Shown here: one piece after another, positions 34,569-43,619 of the stretch | Layout of the letters: each line of letters begins with the position of its first letter | Position numbering within the stretch: the first letter of the stretch is position 1 | From: Arthrobacter pascens | Lineage (GTDB): Bacteria > Actinomycetota > Actinomycetes > Actinomycetales > Micrococcaceae | Reading direction: 5' to 3' | Length of the DNA stretch: 64,000 nt | Assembly (NCBI RefSeq): GCF_030816475.1 | Contig: NZ_JAUSXF010000001.1 | Coordinates: 310,001-374,000 of the forward strand | Notes under the pieces: generated by a model | The model's input: the letters and a program-made list of their open reading frames with translations, nothing else | The model's database searches: none | Told to the model about the DNA's origin: nothing | Program-made: the position numbers and the translations under genes

Positions 34569-34772
34569 TTTCTGTGCCGCGGACAGTGGGGTGCGCTGAC
34601 TTTAGCCGATCACGCCGTCGGCGCCCCCATGCCGTGCAGCGTTCAATCGATCACGCACGTACTTGCCCTTGCATTGTATTGGCGAGGGTGGCTTGGTGGG
34701 CGATCGATGGGTTATGGAGAGTCCGGGGTCGCGTCGCCGTGCTGCGTCGGAAGGATATGTGAAGATGTTCAA

Positions 34773-36077
34773 ATGAGTGACAACGACCACGAGCTTTCCC
34801 TGTATGTTGACGGCAAGAATGCCTTGGTGGCGGGTGATCCGACAGCCATTGCGGAGCTTTTCCGCAAGTTGGATGTCAAGCCAGAGGACCGTGCCAACTT
34901 GGGGTCAGGGGTAGCTGATCTCCTCGCCGGCCTGGCTGGGGCGGTTGCGATGGCGATGTCGGCAAATATCCCGGGCAATTCCTTCCACATGACTCCCGAG
35001 TCTTACGCTCGATTTCTGGAACTCGTCGGTTCCACCGAGGAAAAGCTCGGGATTGTCAGCGGGGTGCTGCGACAGTCAGATGGGAGGATTGACACGATCA
35101 TCGAACTGGTGAGCTCTTCTCCGGTCAACCCTGCCGCGGCCGCGAATGTGCAGCTCATGGCCGCGACTTTGGCGATCCGCGTGGCCCTCAAAGACCTCGA
35201 TACGCTTGTTCAGGCTGTGGACGCGAAGCTGGACACAATTGTTCGGGATAACCGTGACGAAGCGCTCGGCAACGTACAGGGCACGACCCACGTCCTAGAC
35301 AAGGCATTTGGATACTTCGAGGAGACGGGGCGGCTGAACGATGCTCTCTGGGACCAGGTGTCGGGGCAGGCGGCGGCTCTTGCCCAGGCTCACGCCGTCG
35401 CCCTGAACCACCTGAATACCATTGCCGACAGTCTTACCGTAAAAAACTTCGGCAAGCGAGTCAATAAAGCTGAGACTACTGCAAGGGGGGAGCTGAAGCA
35501 CTGGCTGGTCATTGCAGCCGTGGCTCTGACAAACATGGTTCGCATGGACGCCCTCGAGGCTGTCCGAAGTGTGCAGGATGGGTCAGACTCCCCGGCTCAT
35601 GACCGGCATATCGCCAAGGCGCGCGAGCGGCGCATGACCACCACCAGCACGGCAATCCAAAACTTGTCAGACGCTATTTCGAAAGCGGTGGATGTGGATA
35701 GCTTTACCCGCATTACGAACCCCCTGGAAATGCCAAAGCTTTACACTGCCGCTGAGGAAATGCAGCGATTATTGCGGGTCTTTAGCTCGTCCTTCGATAT
35801 GCCGGAGCCAGCGTCGATCGAGCGCACGCACTGGCACGAATCCGTGATCCGCCTTGGCCAAAAAGCTGGGGGTGTCGTGGTGAACTCCGCCGCTGCCGTC
35901 GCCGAAGGAGTGGCTTCAGTTCCCAAAGCCATCGGGGAAACTGTCGAAGATACGATCCTGCACGTAGCCCAGGGAATCGAGGCGCGACGACAGAGCCCCG
36001 GGGAAATCGAGAAAGCGGAACCTCAACCCGAGAACAACAAGTCTGCAGTCCCTGAAAGCGACCACGCCTCGTCGTAG
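34773..36077 (+). CDS. Unrecognised 434-residue helical protein beside the restriction operon
   Basis: Start chosen at ATG 34773 (MSDNDHELSLYVDGKNALV); the frame is open further upstream but only as a shadow of hsdM. The protein is mostly helical. A Gly/Ala-rich hydrophobic stretch (SGVADLLAGLAGAVAMAMSANIPG, about 45-68) could be a membrane-active hairpin, followed by long amphipathic helices likely to form coiled coils (residues 75-235), a hydrophobic helix near HWLVIAAVALTNMV, and a charged C-terminal tail. It diverges from hsdM and ends 51 bases before metH, so it closes the island. Family not recognised; a defence-effector role is only a guess. Confidence 0.7.
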   Translation: MSDNDHELSLYVDGKNALVAGDPTAIAELFRKLDVKPEDRANLGSGVADLLAGLAGAVAMAMSANIPGNSFHMTPESYARFLELVGSTEEKLGIVSGVLRQSDGRIDTIIELVSSSPVNPAAAANVQLMAATLAIRVALKDLDTLVQAVDAKLDTIVRDNRDEALGNVQGTTHVLDKAFGYFEETGRLNDALWDQVSGQAAALAQAHAVALNHLNTIADSLTVKNFGKRVNKAETTARGELKHWLVIAAVALTNMVRMDALEAVRSVQDGSDSPAHDRHIAKARERRMTTTSTAIQNLSDAISKAVDVDSFTRITNPLEMPKLYTAAEEMQRLLRVFSSSFDMPEPASIERTHWHESVIRLGQKAGGVVVNSAAAVAEGVASVPKAIGETVEDTILHVAQGIEARRQSPGEIEKAEPQPENNKSAVPESDHASS

Positions 36078-36128
36078 TACATGGAAATACGAAGCAATGT
36101 TTCGGCGTGTCGCCCGTAACCTATTTAG

Positions 36129-39100
36129 ATGCCCCGTTTTGCGCTTGATATAGACTCCGTGCCCCGCCCTGCCCGTGCCCAGGCGCTTCTGGACGCCGTG
36201 AACCACCGGGTCGTCATTGCCGACGGCGCGATGGGCACCATGCTGCAGGGCCGGGAGCTCTCACTCGAGGAGGACTTCCTGGGGCTCGAAGGCTGCAACG
36301 AGATCCTCAACCACACGCGGCCGGACGTCCTGGCGGACATCCATGACGCGTACTTCGCCGTCGGCATCGACGCCGTCGAAACCAACACCTTCGGCGCGAA
36401 CTGGTCAAACCTCTCCGACTACGGCATCGACGACCGCATCGAAGAGCTCGCCCGGAAGGGCGCGGAGATCGCCCGCGAACGCGCCGAAGCGGCCGAAAAA
36501 ACAGACGGACGGATGCGCTGGGTGCTGGGCTCCATGGGCCCGGGCACCAAGCTCCCCAGCCTCGGCCACACCAGCTACGACTACCTCAAGCAGACCTTCG
36601 CCCTGCAGGCCGAGGGCCTCATCGACGGGGGAGCGGACGCCTTCCTCATCGAAACCAGCCAGGACCTCCTGCAGACCAAAGCCGCGGTCAACGGCTGCAA
36701 ACAGGCCATCGTCACCCGCGGCATCAGGCTCCCCATTTTCGTCGAGGTGACCGTCGAGACCACCGGAACCATGCTCATGGGCTCCGAGATCGGCGCCGCG
36801 CTCACCGCGCTCGAACCGCTCGGCGTCGACGCCATCGGCCTGAACTGCGCCACCGGCCCGGACGAGATGAGCGAGCACCTGCGCCACCTGTCCAAGCAGT
36901 CCTCCGTGGCCATCGCCTGCATGCCCAACGCAGGCCTGCCGGTGCTTGGGCCCAACGGCGCGCACTATCCGCTGTCACCCATCGAACTTGCCACCGCACA
37001 CGAGCAGTTCGTGCGGGAATTCGGCCTGGGCCTGGTGGGCGGATGTTGCGGTACGACGCCGGAGCACATGGCCGCCGTCGTCGAACGCCTTGCACCCTTC
37101 CGCAACGGCGCCTCCGTCGCCAGCGGTGGGAGGGGCAAAGACGGTAGCCGCGTTCCGACCGAACGGGAAGCGGGCATCGCTTCCCTCTACCACCACGTGA
37201 ATTTCGACCAGGAGCTGTCCTACCTCGCCATCGGTGAGCGCACCAACGCGAACGGTTCGAAGGCGTTCCGCCAGGCGATGCTCGAAGAGCGCTGGGATGA
37301 CTGCGTCGATATCGCCCGCGAGCAGGTCCGTGTTGGCGCGCACCTGCTGGACGTGTGCATCGACTATGTGGGGCGCGACGGCGTGGCCGACATGAAGGAG
37401 ATCGTCTCCCGTTTCGCGTCGGCCTCCACGCTCCCCCTGGTCATGGACTCCACCGAACCGGCAGTACTTCAGGCCGGGCTCGAACACATCGGCGGCCGCC
37501 CCGTGGTTAACTCCGTCAACTACGAGGACGGCGACGGCCCCACCAGCCGCTTCGCGCGCATCATGCCGCTCGTGAAGGAGCACGGCACCGCCGTGATCGC
37601 CCTGACCATCGACGAGCAGGGCCAGGCGCGCACCACCGATGGCAAGGTGGCCATCGCCTCACGCCTCGTCGACGCCCTGATGGGCGAATGGGGGATGCGG
37701 GTAGAAGACATCATCGTCGATTGCCTGACCTTTCCGGTCGCCACCGGCCAGGAAGAGACCCGCCGGGACGGCATCGAAACCATCGAGGCCATCCGCCAGA
37801 TCACCGCGAAGTACCCCGGCATCAACACCACGCTCGGCGTCTCCAACGTATCCTTCGGCCTGAACCCGGCAGCCCGCATGGTCCTGAACTCGGTGTTCCT
37901 GCACGAGGCCACACAGGCGGGCTTGTCCAGCGGCATCATCGACGCCGCCAAGATCGTGCCCCTCGCGTCCCTGCCGGAGGAGCAGCGCAAGGTGGCGCTG
38001 GACCTCGTCTGGGACCGCCGCGAATACGACGCCGACGGCAACGTCACCTACGACCCGCTGGCCATCATGCTGGACCTGTTCGCCGGCGTCGACACCGCAG
38101 CACTCAAGGACCAGCGCGCCGCCGAACTCGCGGCGCTGCCCACGGGTGCGCGCCTGGAACGGCGCATCATCGACGGCGAGGGCAAGGGCCTTGAAGCGGA
38201 CCTCGACCTGGCGCGGTCCGAAGGATTGACCCCGCTCGGCATCATCAACGACTACCTGCTCGAGGGCATGAAGGTGGTGGGCGAGCGCTTCGGCGCCGGC
38301 GAAATGCAGCTGCCGTTCGTGCTGCAGTCCGCCGAGGTGATGAAGAACGCCGTGGCGCTGCTGGAGCCGCACATGGAGAAGTCGGATTCGTCGGGCAAGG
38401 GCACCATGGTGATCGCCACTGTGCGCGGCGATGTGCATGACATCGGCAAGAACCTGGTGGACATCATCCTCGCCAACAACGGCTACAAGGTCATCAACAT
38501 CGGCATCAAGCAGGGCATCGCCGAGATCATGGCCGCGGCGGAGGAGCACAACGCCGACGTGATCGGCATGTCCGGCCTGCTGGTGAAGTCCACCGTGGTG
38601 ATGAAGGAGAACCTCGCGGAGCTGCAGTCCCGTGGCCTGGCGAAGAAGTGGCCCATCATCCTCGGCGGTGCAGCCCTGACCCGCGCGTACGTGGAGCAGG
38701 ACCTGGCGGAGCAGTTTGATGGCGTGGTCAGGTACGCCAAGGACGCCTTCGAAGGCCTCTCACTCATGGAACCGCTGGTCCGCGTCGCCCGCGGCGAGTC
38801 GCCGGACGACGTCGGCCTTCCGCCGCTGAAGAAGCGGATCCATAAGGGCGGCGCGAAGTTTACGGTGACCGAACCGGAGGCGATGCCCGGACGTTCCGAC
38901 GTCGTCGCTGACAATGCCGTGCCTGCGCCGCCGTTCTGGGGCACGCGCATCGTACGCGGCGTGGCACTGCACGACTACGCGGCCTTGCTTGACGAGCGCG
39001 CCACGTTCATGGGGCAGTGGGGGCTCAAGCCCGGCCGCGGCGATGACGGCGCCTCCTACGAGGAACTGGTGGAACTCGAGGGACGGCCGCGCCTGCGGTA

Positions 39101-39779
39101 CTGGCTGGACCGCATCCTCGCCGAGGGAATGCTCGACGCCTCCGTCGCGTACGGCTATTTCCCGGTGGTCTCCGAGGGGGAACAGGTAGTGGTGCTGCAC
39201 CACGGCGAGGATCCCGACGGCGTCCTCGGCACTGCGGGACTGCTCGCCCCCGACGGCGGCTCAGGCGGCCCGATCGGCACCGAGCGTCTGCGTTTCGACT
39301 TCCCGCGCCAGCGCCGGGACCGGCACCTGTGCCTCGCCGACTTCGTGCGGTCACGCGAATCGGGCCAGATCGACGTGCTGCCGGTCCAGCTGGTCACCGC
39401 CGGTTCAGCGATCGAGGAGTTCACGTCCAAGATGTTTGCCGCGAATCAGTACCGCGACTACTACGAGCTCAACGGCCTGGTCATGCAGCTCACCGAGGCG
39501 CTTGCGGAATTCTGGCACGCCCGCATCCGCACCGAGCTGGGTTTCGCAGCCGAGGAGCCCAAGGACAAGGCCGGGTACTTCAAGCTCGATTACCGCGGCG
39601 CCCGCTTCTCGCTCGGCTACCCCGCGTGCCCTGACATGGAGGACCGCCGCAAGGTGACGGAACTGCTGAAACCCGAGCGGATGGGCGTGATCCTCAGCGA
39701 TGAGCTGATGCTGCACCCCGAACAGTCCACCGACGCGTTCGTGTTCCACCACCCGGAGGCGAAGTACTTCAAGGTGTGA
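36129..39779 (+). CDS. metH: Cobalamin-dependent methionine synthase
   Basis: 1216 residues, full length for MetH, which methylates homocysteine using methyltetrahydrofolate and cobalamin. Domains in order: homocysteine/zinc module (residues about 20-330; Cys240 in GLNCATG, Cys306-Cys307 in GGCCGTT), pterin-binding barrel (about 360-620, YLAIGERTNANGSKAFRQAM), B12 cap and binding domain (about 650-890; DVHDIGKN, cobalt ligand His770), and the activation domain (about 920-1210; RDYYELNGLVMQLTEALAEFWH, GYPACPDMEDRRKV). No cobalamin riboswitch motif is evident in the 51-base gap before it. The neighbouring convergent ECF transporter may supply the cofactor. Confidence 0.97.
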   Translation: MPRFALDIDSVPRPARAQALLDAVNHRVVIADGAMGTMLQGRELSLEEDFLGLEGCNEILNHTRPDVLADIHDAYFAVGIDAVETNTFGANWSNLSDYGIDDRIEELARKGAEIARERAEAAEKTDGRMRWVLGSMGPGTKLPSLGHTSYDYLKQTFALQAEGLIDGGADAFLIETSQDLLQTKAAVNGCKQAIVTRGIRLPIFVEVTVETTGTMLMGSEIGAALTALEPLGVDAIGLNCATGPDEMSEHLRHLSKQSSVAIACMPNAGLPVLGPNGAHYPLSPIELATAHEQFVREFGLGLVGGCCGTTPEHMAAVVERLAPFRNGASVASGGRGKDGSRVPTEREAGIASLYHHVNFDQELSYLAIGERTNANGSKAFRQAMLEERWDDCVDIAREQVRVGAHLLDVCIDYVGRDGVADMKEIVSRFASASTLPLVMDSTEPAVLQAGLEHIGGRPVVNSVNYEDGDGPTSRFARIMPLVKEHGTAVIALTIDEQGQARTTDGKVAIASRLVDALMGEWGMRVEDIIVDCLTFPVATGQEETRRDGIETIEAIRQITAKYPGINTTLGVSNVSFGLNPAARMVLNSVFLHEATQAGLSSGIIDAAKIVPLASLPEEQRKVALDLVWDRREYDADGNVTYDPLAIMLDLFAGVDTAALKDQRAAELAALPTGARLERRIIDGEGKGLEADLDLARSEGLTPLGIINDYLLEGMKVVGERFGAGEMQLPFVLQSAEVMKNAVALLEPHMEKSDSSGKGTMVIATVRGDVHDIGKNLVDIILANNGYKVINIGIKQGIAEIMAAAEEHNADVIGMSGLLVKSTVVMKENLAELQSRGLAKKWPIILGGAALTRAYVEQDLAEQFDGVVRYAKDAFEGLSLMEPLVRVARGESPDDVGLPPLKKRIHKGGAKFTVTEPEAMPGRSDVVADNAVPAPPFWGTRIVRGVALHDYAALLDERATFMGQWGLKPGRGDDGASYEELVELEGRPRLRYWLDRILAEGMLDASVAYGYFPVVSEGEQVVVLHHGEDPDGVLGTAGLLAPDGGSGGPIGTERLRFDFPRQRRDRHLCLADFVRSRESGQIDVLPVQLVTAGSAIEEFTSKMFAANQYRDYYELNGLVMQLTEALAEFWHARIRTELGFAAEEPKDKAGYFKLDYRGARFSLGYPACPDMEDRRKVTELLKPERMGVILSDELMLHPEQSTDAFVFHHPEAKYFKV

Positions 39780-39821
39780 GTTGGTGCCTGCTTCCGCGGG
39801 GACAGGGCCTAAGCTTCCCCT

Positions 39822-39974
39822 ATGGGAATTATCATCACACTGCTTATCATTTGGCTGATCCTTTCGATCCTCGGCTTCGTGGTGAAGGGCCTGCTGTGGC
39901 TGGCATTCATCGGCCTGATCCTGTTCGTGGCTACGGCCGTCTGGGGCTGGTTCAAACGGAGAGCCAACGTCTAA
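39822..39974 (+). CDS. Small hydrophobic membrane protein, 50 residues
   Basis: ATG at 39822 reads MGIIITLLIIWLILSILGFVVKG and ends WGWFKRRANV before TAA at 39974. Two hydrophobic segments flank a single Lys-Gly turn, with a positively charged C terminus, as in many small actinobacterial membrane peptides. It follows metH by 42 bases and may be read from the same transcript. A half-hairpin related to the recurrent terminators follows. Confidence 0.7.
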   Translation: MGIIITLLIIWLILSILGFVVKGLLWLAFIGLILFVATAVWGWFKRRANV

Positions 39975-39990
39975 CGCCTAGCTAAAAAGA

Positions 39991-40010
39991 AGCGGACGAC
40001 GGCGGGAGCT
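39991..40010. repeat. Half copy of the recurrent GC hairpin
   Basis: AGCGGACGACGGCGGGAGCT is identical to the left arm of the hairpin at 54036-54055, but the complementary right arm is missing; the convergent gene's stop codon follows five bases later. It probably represents a deletion that joined the arm to the 3' end of the transporter gene. Confidence 0.7.
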
Positions 40011-40014
40011 TGCT

Positions 40015-42879
40015 TCACGGGGTGAGCTGAAGCCGGTCTTTGGCCTGGCCGGAGTGAGCCTTCGCGGCGTGCCCGCCCATGCTGGAGACCGGCTTGACCC
40101 GCCGGAACGTCGCGAGAACGGCCCGCCCCACGAGAATGATTCCGACGATCGTGGTGACGGCCCGCAGGGTGTCCCAGCCCGCCGTCGACGTCACCAGCGA
40201 ATACAGCAGGAAACTGCTCAGGTTGGTGCCCAGCGGCGCGCCGGGCTGGTAGGAGATGCCGGTGCCGGCACCTACCGCGAAGGGCCAGAACCACAGATTG
40301 GTCAGCAGGCCGAACAGGTAGGACGCCACGGCGCCGTACGCGCACAGCATCCACAGTTCGGCTTTGCCCCGGACCCGGCGGGGGAGCAGGCCGGCTCCGG
40401 CGCCGACCCACGCACAGGCGAAGATCTGGAACGGCGTCCAGGGCCCGATGCCACTCCACAACGCGCTGGAGACCGCGATGGTGGCGGCGCCGAGGAGCAG
40501 GCCGAAACGGGCACCGAAGGCCCGTCCGGCCAGGATCAGCAGGATAAAGACTGCTTCAACGCCCCCGACGCCGGTGCTCGCCACCCGCACAGCGGAACCT
40601 ACCGCTGCCAGGACGCCGAGCAACGCCACGGTATGTGCGGAGCGGACCGAGCCGTCGAGGGACACGACGATGGCAACGACGGCGATCGGCGTGATGGCCA
40701 GTGCCGCGTAGGGGAGGGCTGCGGCGGCATCCTCCGGGAGGGCTGCGGCGAGCAAGGGCCAGCAGAATGCTGCGAGGGCGAGAATGTTCGCGGCTGCGAG
40801 AACTGCGAGCTCCACGCCCCGCGGCATCCGGATGTGTCGCCGTTTTTTGGCGCCCTGGGGATCTGTTGATTCCTCGACAACCCTTGGTCTTGCCCCGGCA
40901 GCTGCTGGCCGGATAAACGGAAGGGCCGGTTCGGCCGCAGTGGCCGCCGCGGTGGAGGGCGCGACGCCGTCACGGATCGGGAGGATTCGGGCGCCGAGTC
41001 CGTGGGCAAAGTCGAGGTCGTGGGTAGCGATCAGGACAGCCGTGCCGGCATCCGCTGCGGCCCGAAGCGCGGCGGTGACTGCCGCGCGCGCCGCAGGATC
41101 GAGCCCGCGAGTGGGCTCATCAATCATGAGTACCTGGGGATCGTCCATGGTCTGCAGCGCGATGGCAAGGATCCTGCGCTCTCCTGCGGAGAGGTCCCGG
41201 GGATGCTCGTGCCCGATGGGAATGGTGACGTCTCCCCGCAAACGGGCCAGGCGTGATGCCGCGGAGCCAGGCTCAGGCCGTCCGCCGTCCTTTCGGCGCG
41301 CCTGGCGCCGTTCGGCCGCGCGGAGCTCTCCTGCGACCGTGTCCCTGGTGAAGAGATCGTCCGAGGCGTCCGGGACGAGGGCGACCCGACCGCCGTCGAG
41401 CATGTTTTGACCGCCCGTGCCGCCGTCGACTGTTCCGTCACCAACCGTTCCCTCACCGAGGGCGAGCGCCACCAGGAGAGACGACTTCCCGGCCCCGTTT
41501 GGGCCCACCAGGGCGACCACTTCACCGCGGTGCAGGGTCAGGGACGCCTCGCGCACCACCGGCGTGCCCTTGCGGTGTACCGCGAGCTTGGTCGCAGTCA
41601 GCACGGGCACGAGGTCCGCTGGCTGTGCCGGCGTGGGACGGGTACAGGCAGGGTGCGAACGCGCGGCTGGCGCTGAAGAGGGCACAAGGGCGCCGTCGTT
41701 GATGGTCCACCACGAGTCGGCAACCGGCAGGAGCGCTTCCGCCCGGTGCTCAGCCACGATGACGCAGACGCCGGCATCGCGGGCGAGGGCGTTGAGCACG
41801 GCGAGGACTCGTCCACGTGCTGCGGTGTCAAGGTCGGCCAGTGGCTCGTCAACCAGGAGCAGGGCCGGCTGCTCCACTACCGCGGCGGCGATGGCCACGA
41901 GCGTTGCCTCACCGGCCGAGAGGGTGCTGAGATTCCGGTCCAGCAGCGCCGACACCCCAATAGTCTCGGCGACCTCCAGCACCCGGGCCTTGGCGGTACC
42001 GGACGCCACGCCGCGCAGTTCAAGTGCGAGGGAAATTTCGTCCCGGACCCGCGTGCTGGCAAATGCTGCGCGCGGATTCTGCAATACGACGCCGATGAGG
42101 CGGGCGGTATCGCGAGGCGGCGTGGTGCCCCGGTCCGTTCCACCGACGCGCACGGTGCCGGAAATTTCTCCACCGTCAACGTGCGAGAGGAGGCCGGCGA
42201 CACCCCGCAGGATGGTGGACTTGCCGGAGCCTGTCGGGCCGGTGATGACAGCAACTGACCCGCTTGGCGGCGCGAATCCGGTGACGCGCACCCGCGCATC
42301 ACCAATGCGGAACTGTGCGTCCCGGACCAGAACCGGCGCTTCGTTGCCGAGGCCGGGTTGGAGTGGTGCCCGGCTCCCGAAGCCCCGCAACTCCAGAGCG
42401 GCGGCCACCCGGCCGGCGTGCTCAAGGGTCCGCTCGAGCACGGGAACAAGGGAGCGGGGTCCGAAGCGCTCGCCCCGCAATCGAAACGCCAGGCGCACGG
42501 AGGTGACGGCGTCGGCGAGTGCCGGAAGCGCCGCCCACGCCACCACAAGCATCCGGGCAATGCCCTGCATGGGGCCGCGTCGGGCCAGGTGCACGAAGCC
42601 TCGCGCCACGTCCACCCAGGCGTTGAGGATGCCGAAAGCGAGGATCAGCCCGGCAATCGGCAGGGCGGACAGAACCGCCTGCCACAAGCCGGGTCCCGTT
42701 AAGGGACCGAGGAGGACCACATGGGCGTACGGGGGAGGCAGCCGAACCGGCGGCAGGTCGAGCAGTACCGGTTCGCCGATGCCCGCCCCGTTGAAAAGGA
42801 TGCGGTAGATGACCCGCGCCGCGATGAAGACGACGGCGAGAGCCGCCGCTGCACGTAACGGCGCGGGTCGAAACGTCAT
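40015..42879 (-). CDS. Single-chain ECF-type transporter (T, A, A' and S parts fused)
   Basis: 954 residues in which four parts of an energy-coupling-factor importer are joined. Residues 1-175 are a shortened EcfT with the coupling motif AALELRGFGSR. Two ABC ATPases follow: Walker A GPTGSGKST (214-222), signature LSAGEATLVAIAAAV, Walker B LLLVDEPLADLD; then GPNGAGKSSLL, LSAGERRILAIAL and MIDEPTRGLD. Residues about 690-940 form a six-helix S-component-like domain (NILALAAFCWPLL through ILVGRAVLATFRRV). It overlaps the upstream lipoprotein gene by ATGA. The DUF4430-like lipoprotein and the B12-dependent MetH next door suggest cobalamin as substrate; this is inference. Confidence 0.88.
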   Translation of the reverse strand: MTFRPAPLRAAAALAVVFIAARVIYRILFNGAGIGEPVLLDLPPVRLPPPYAHVVLLGPLTGPGLWQAVLSALPIAGLILAFGILNAWVDVARGFVHLARRGPMQGIARMLVVAWAALPALADAVTSVRLAFRLRGERFGPRSLVPVLERTLEHAGRVAAALELRGFGSRAPLQPGLGNEAPVLVRDAQFRIGDARVRVTGFAPPSGSVAVITGPTGSGKSTILRGVAGLLSHVDGGEISGTVRVGGTDRGTTPPRDTARLIGVVLQNPRAAFASTRVRDEISLALELRGVASGTAKARVLEVAETIGVSALLDRNLSTLSAGEATLVAIAAAVVEQPALLLVDEPLADLDTAARGRVLAVLNALARDAGVCVIVAEHRAEALLPVADSWWTINDGALVPSSAPAARSHPACTRPTPAQPADLVPVLTATKLAVHRKGTPVVREASLTLHRGEVVALVGPNGAGKSSLLVALALGEGTVGDGTVDGGTGGQNMLDGGRVALVPDASDDLFTRDTVAGELRAAERRQARRKDGGRPEPGSAASRLARLRGDVTIPIGHEHPRDLSAGERRILAIALQTMDDPQVLMIDEPTRGLDPAARAAVTAALRAAADAGTAVLIATHDLDFAHGLGARILPIRDGVAPSTAAATAAEPALPFIRPAAAGARPRVVEESTDPQGAKKRRHIRMPRGVELAVLAAANILALAAFCWPLLAAALPEDAAAALPYAALAITPIAVVAIVVSLDGSVRSAHTVALLGVLAAVGSAVRVASTGVGGVEAVFILLILAGRAFGARFGLLLGAATIAVSSALWSGIGPWTPFQIFACAWVGAGAGLLPRRVRGKAELWMLCAYGAVASYLFGLLTNLWFWPFAVGAGTGISYQPGAPLGTNLSSFLLYSLVTSTAGWDTLRAVTTIVGIILVGRAVLATFRRVKPVSSMGGHAAKAHSGQAKDRLQLTP

Positions 42880-43427
42880 GCCTTAGGAGCGGCTGGTTCG
42901 CCGTCGACCGCGTAGAGCAGTTCCAGGCTCTCTCCGGGCTTCACCTGCAGGGTGGCGAGGCCTTCCTGGGCGTAGGCCCAGTCACCGGTGGCCGGCTTCA
43001 CCCAGAGGGACCAGTAGGCAAAGGCGGCGGGCATGCCGCTGCATTCTTCCTTGTACGTGCCGCCCTTGTGGACGATGTCGAAGTCCGCGGCCGGTACGCC
43101 GTTCACGCGGCACACCAGTTCGTTGGGATATTGGGTAGTGCCTACAGTTTTGACGTCTGCCTGGTCGAGCACCTTGGAAGCGGGCGTCGGCGCGTCCACC
43201 GGGACGCAGACGGACTTGTCAGCGGCGGCCTGCTTCAGGGCGCCCGAATCAACGATGACCTTCACGCCGGTGCAGGGTCCGGATGAGGAGGCGGATGAAG
43301 CCGGCGAAACCGGTGCGGAGGTGGTTGGCTGGCTGGCGACCGGGGTAGAACAGGCGGCGAGGGTAATCAGGAGACCTGCGGCGGCGAGGGAGCTCGCGGC
43401 GGCGGTGCGGATCGTAGTCAAAGTCAC
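42876..43427 (-). CDS. DUF4430-like lipoprotein, probable ligand-binding partner
   Basis: 183 residues with a signal peptide ending in the lipobox LITLAAC (Cys26), then a Ser/Thr/Pro linker to about residue 50. The mature domain contains CTGVKVIVDSGAL at its start and AYWSLWVKPATGDWAYAQEGLATLQVKPGESLELLYAV at its end, the pattern of DUF4430, a domain related to the beta domain of transcobalamin. Two further Cys pairs may form disulphides. It is the first gene of an operon with the fused ECF transporter, consistent with extracellular capture of the ligand. No B12 riboswitch boxes were seen in the 156 bases upstream. Confidence 0.75.
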   Translation of the reverse strand: MTLTTIRTAAASSLAAAGLLITLAACSTPVASQPTTSAPVSPASSASSSGPCTGVKVIVDSGALKQAAADKSVCVPVDAPTPASKVLDQADVKTVGTTQYPNELVCRVNGVPAADFDIVHKGGTYKEECSGMPAAFAYWSLWVKPATGDWAYAQEGLATLQVKPGESLELLYAVDGEPAAPKA

Positions 43428-43573
43428 CTGTCAAGGGTATTCCGTTGCTGGTCAGGAGCGGGATGCTGTCGCCTGTATGACGTCAGCGTTGCCCGTAGCG
43501 TACGACGGTGGTCAACGTCATCGGGTTGGAGTCATCGCATAGCTGGGCAGCATCAGGTTTTCCCGGTTCGTGA

Positions 43574-43595
43574 ACTTGTATAGATGTATACAAGT
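43574..43595. promoter_or_regulatory. Palindromic operator for the GntR-type regulator
   Basis: ACTTGTATA (43574-43582) and TATACAAGT (43587-43595) are perfect inverted arms around a 4-base centre GATG. It lies 25 bases before the preferred GntR start, as expected for autoregulation by a FadR/GntR dimer. Confidence 0.75.
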
Positions 43596-43619
43596 AGGAT
43601 GATCGGTGGAGGTCCCTAC

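Noticed and set aside
33885..34772. N-terminal extension of the unrecognised protein into hsdM
   Set aside because: The extension is antisense to hsdM. The ATG at 34773 begins a normal protein-like sequence.
41417..42808. 463-codon plus-strand frame
   Set aside because: Shadow of the fused ECF transporter gene; Arg/Ser/Ala-rich with no family features.
43428..43583. Possible cobalamin riboswitch upstream of the DUF4430 lipoprotein
   Set aside because: No B12-box (GCCACTG) or recognisable paired elements on the minus strand, so regulation by riboswitch is not claimed.
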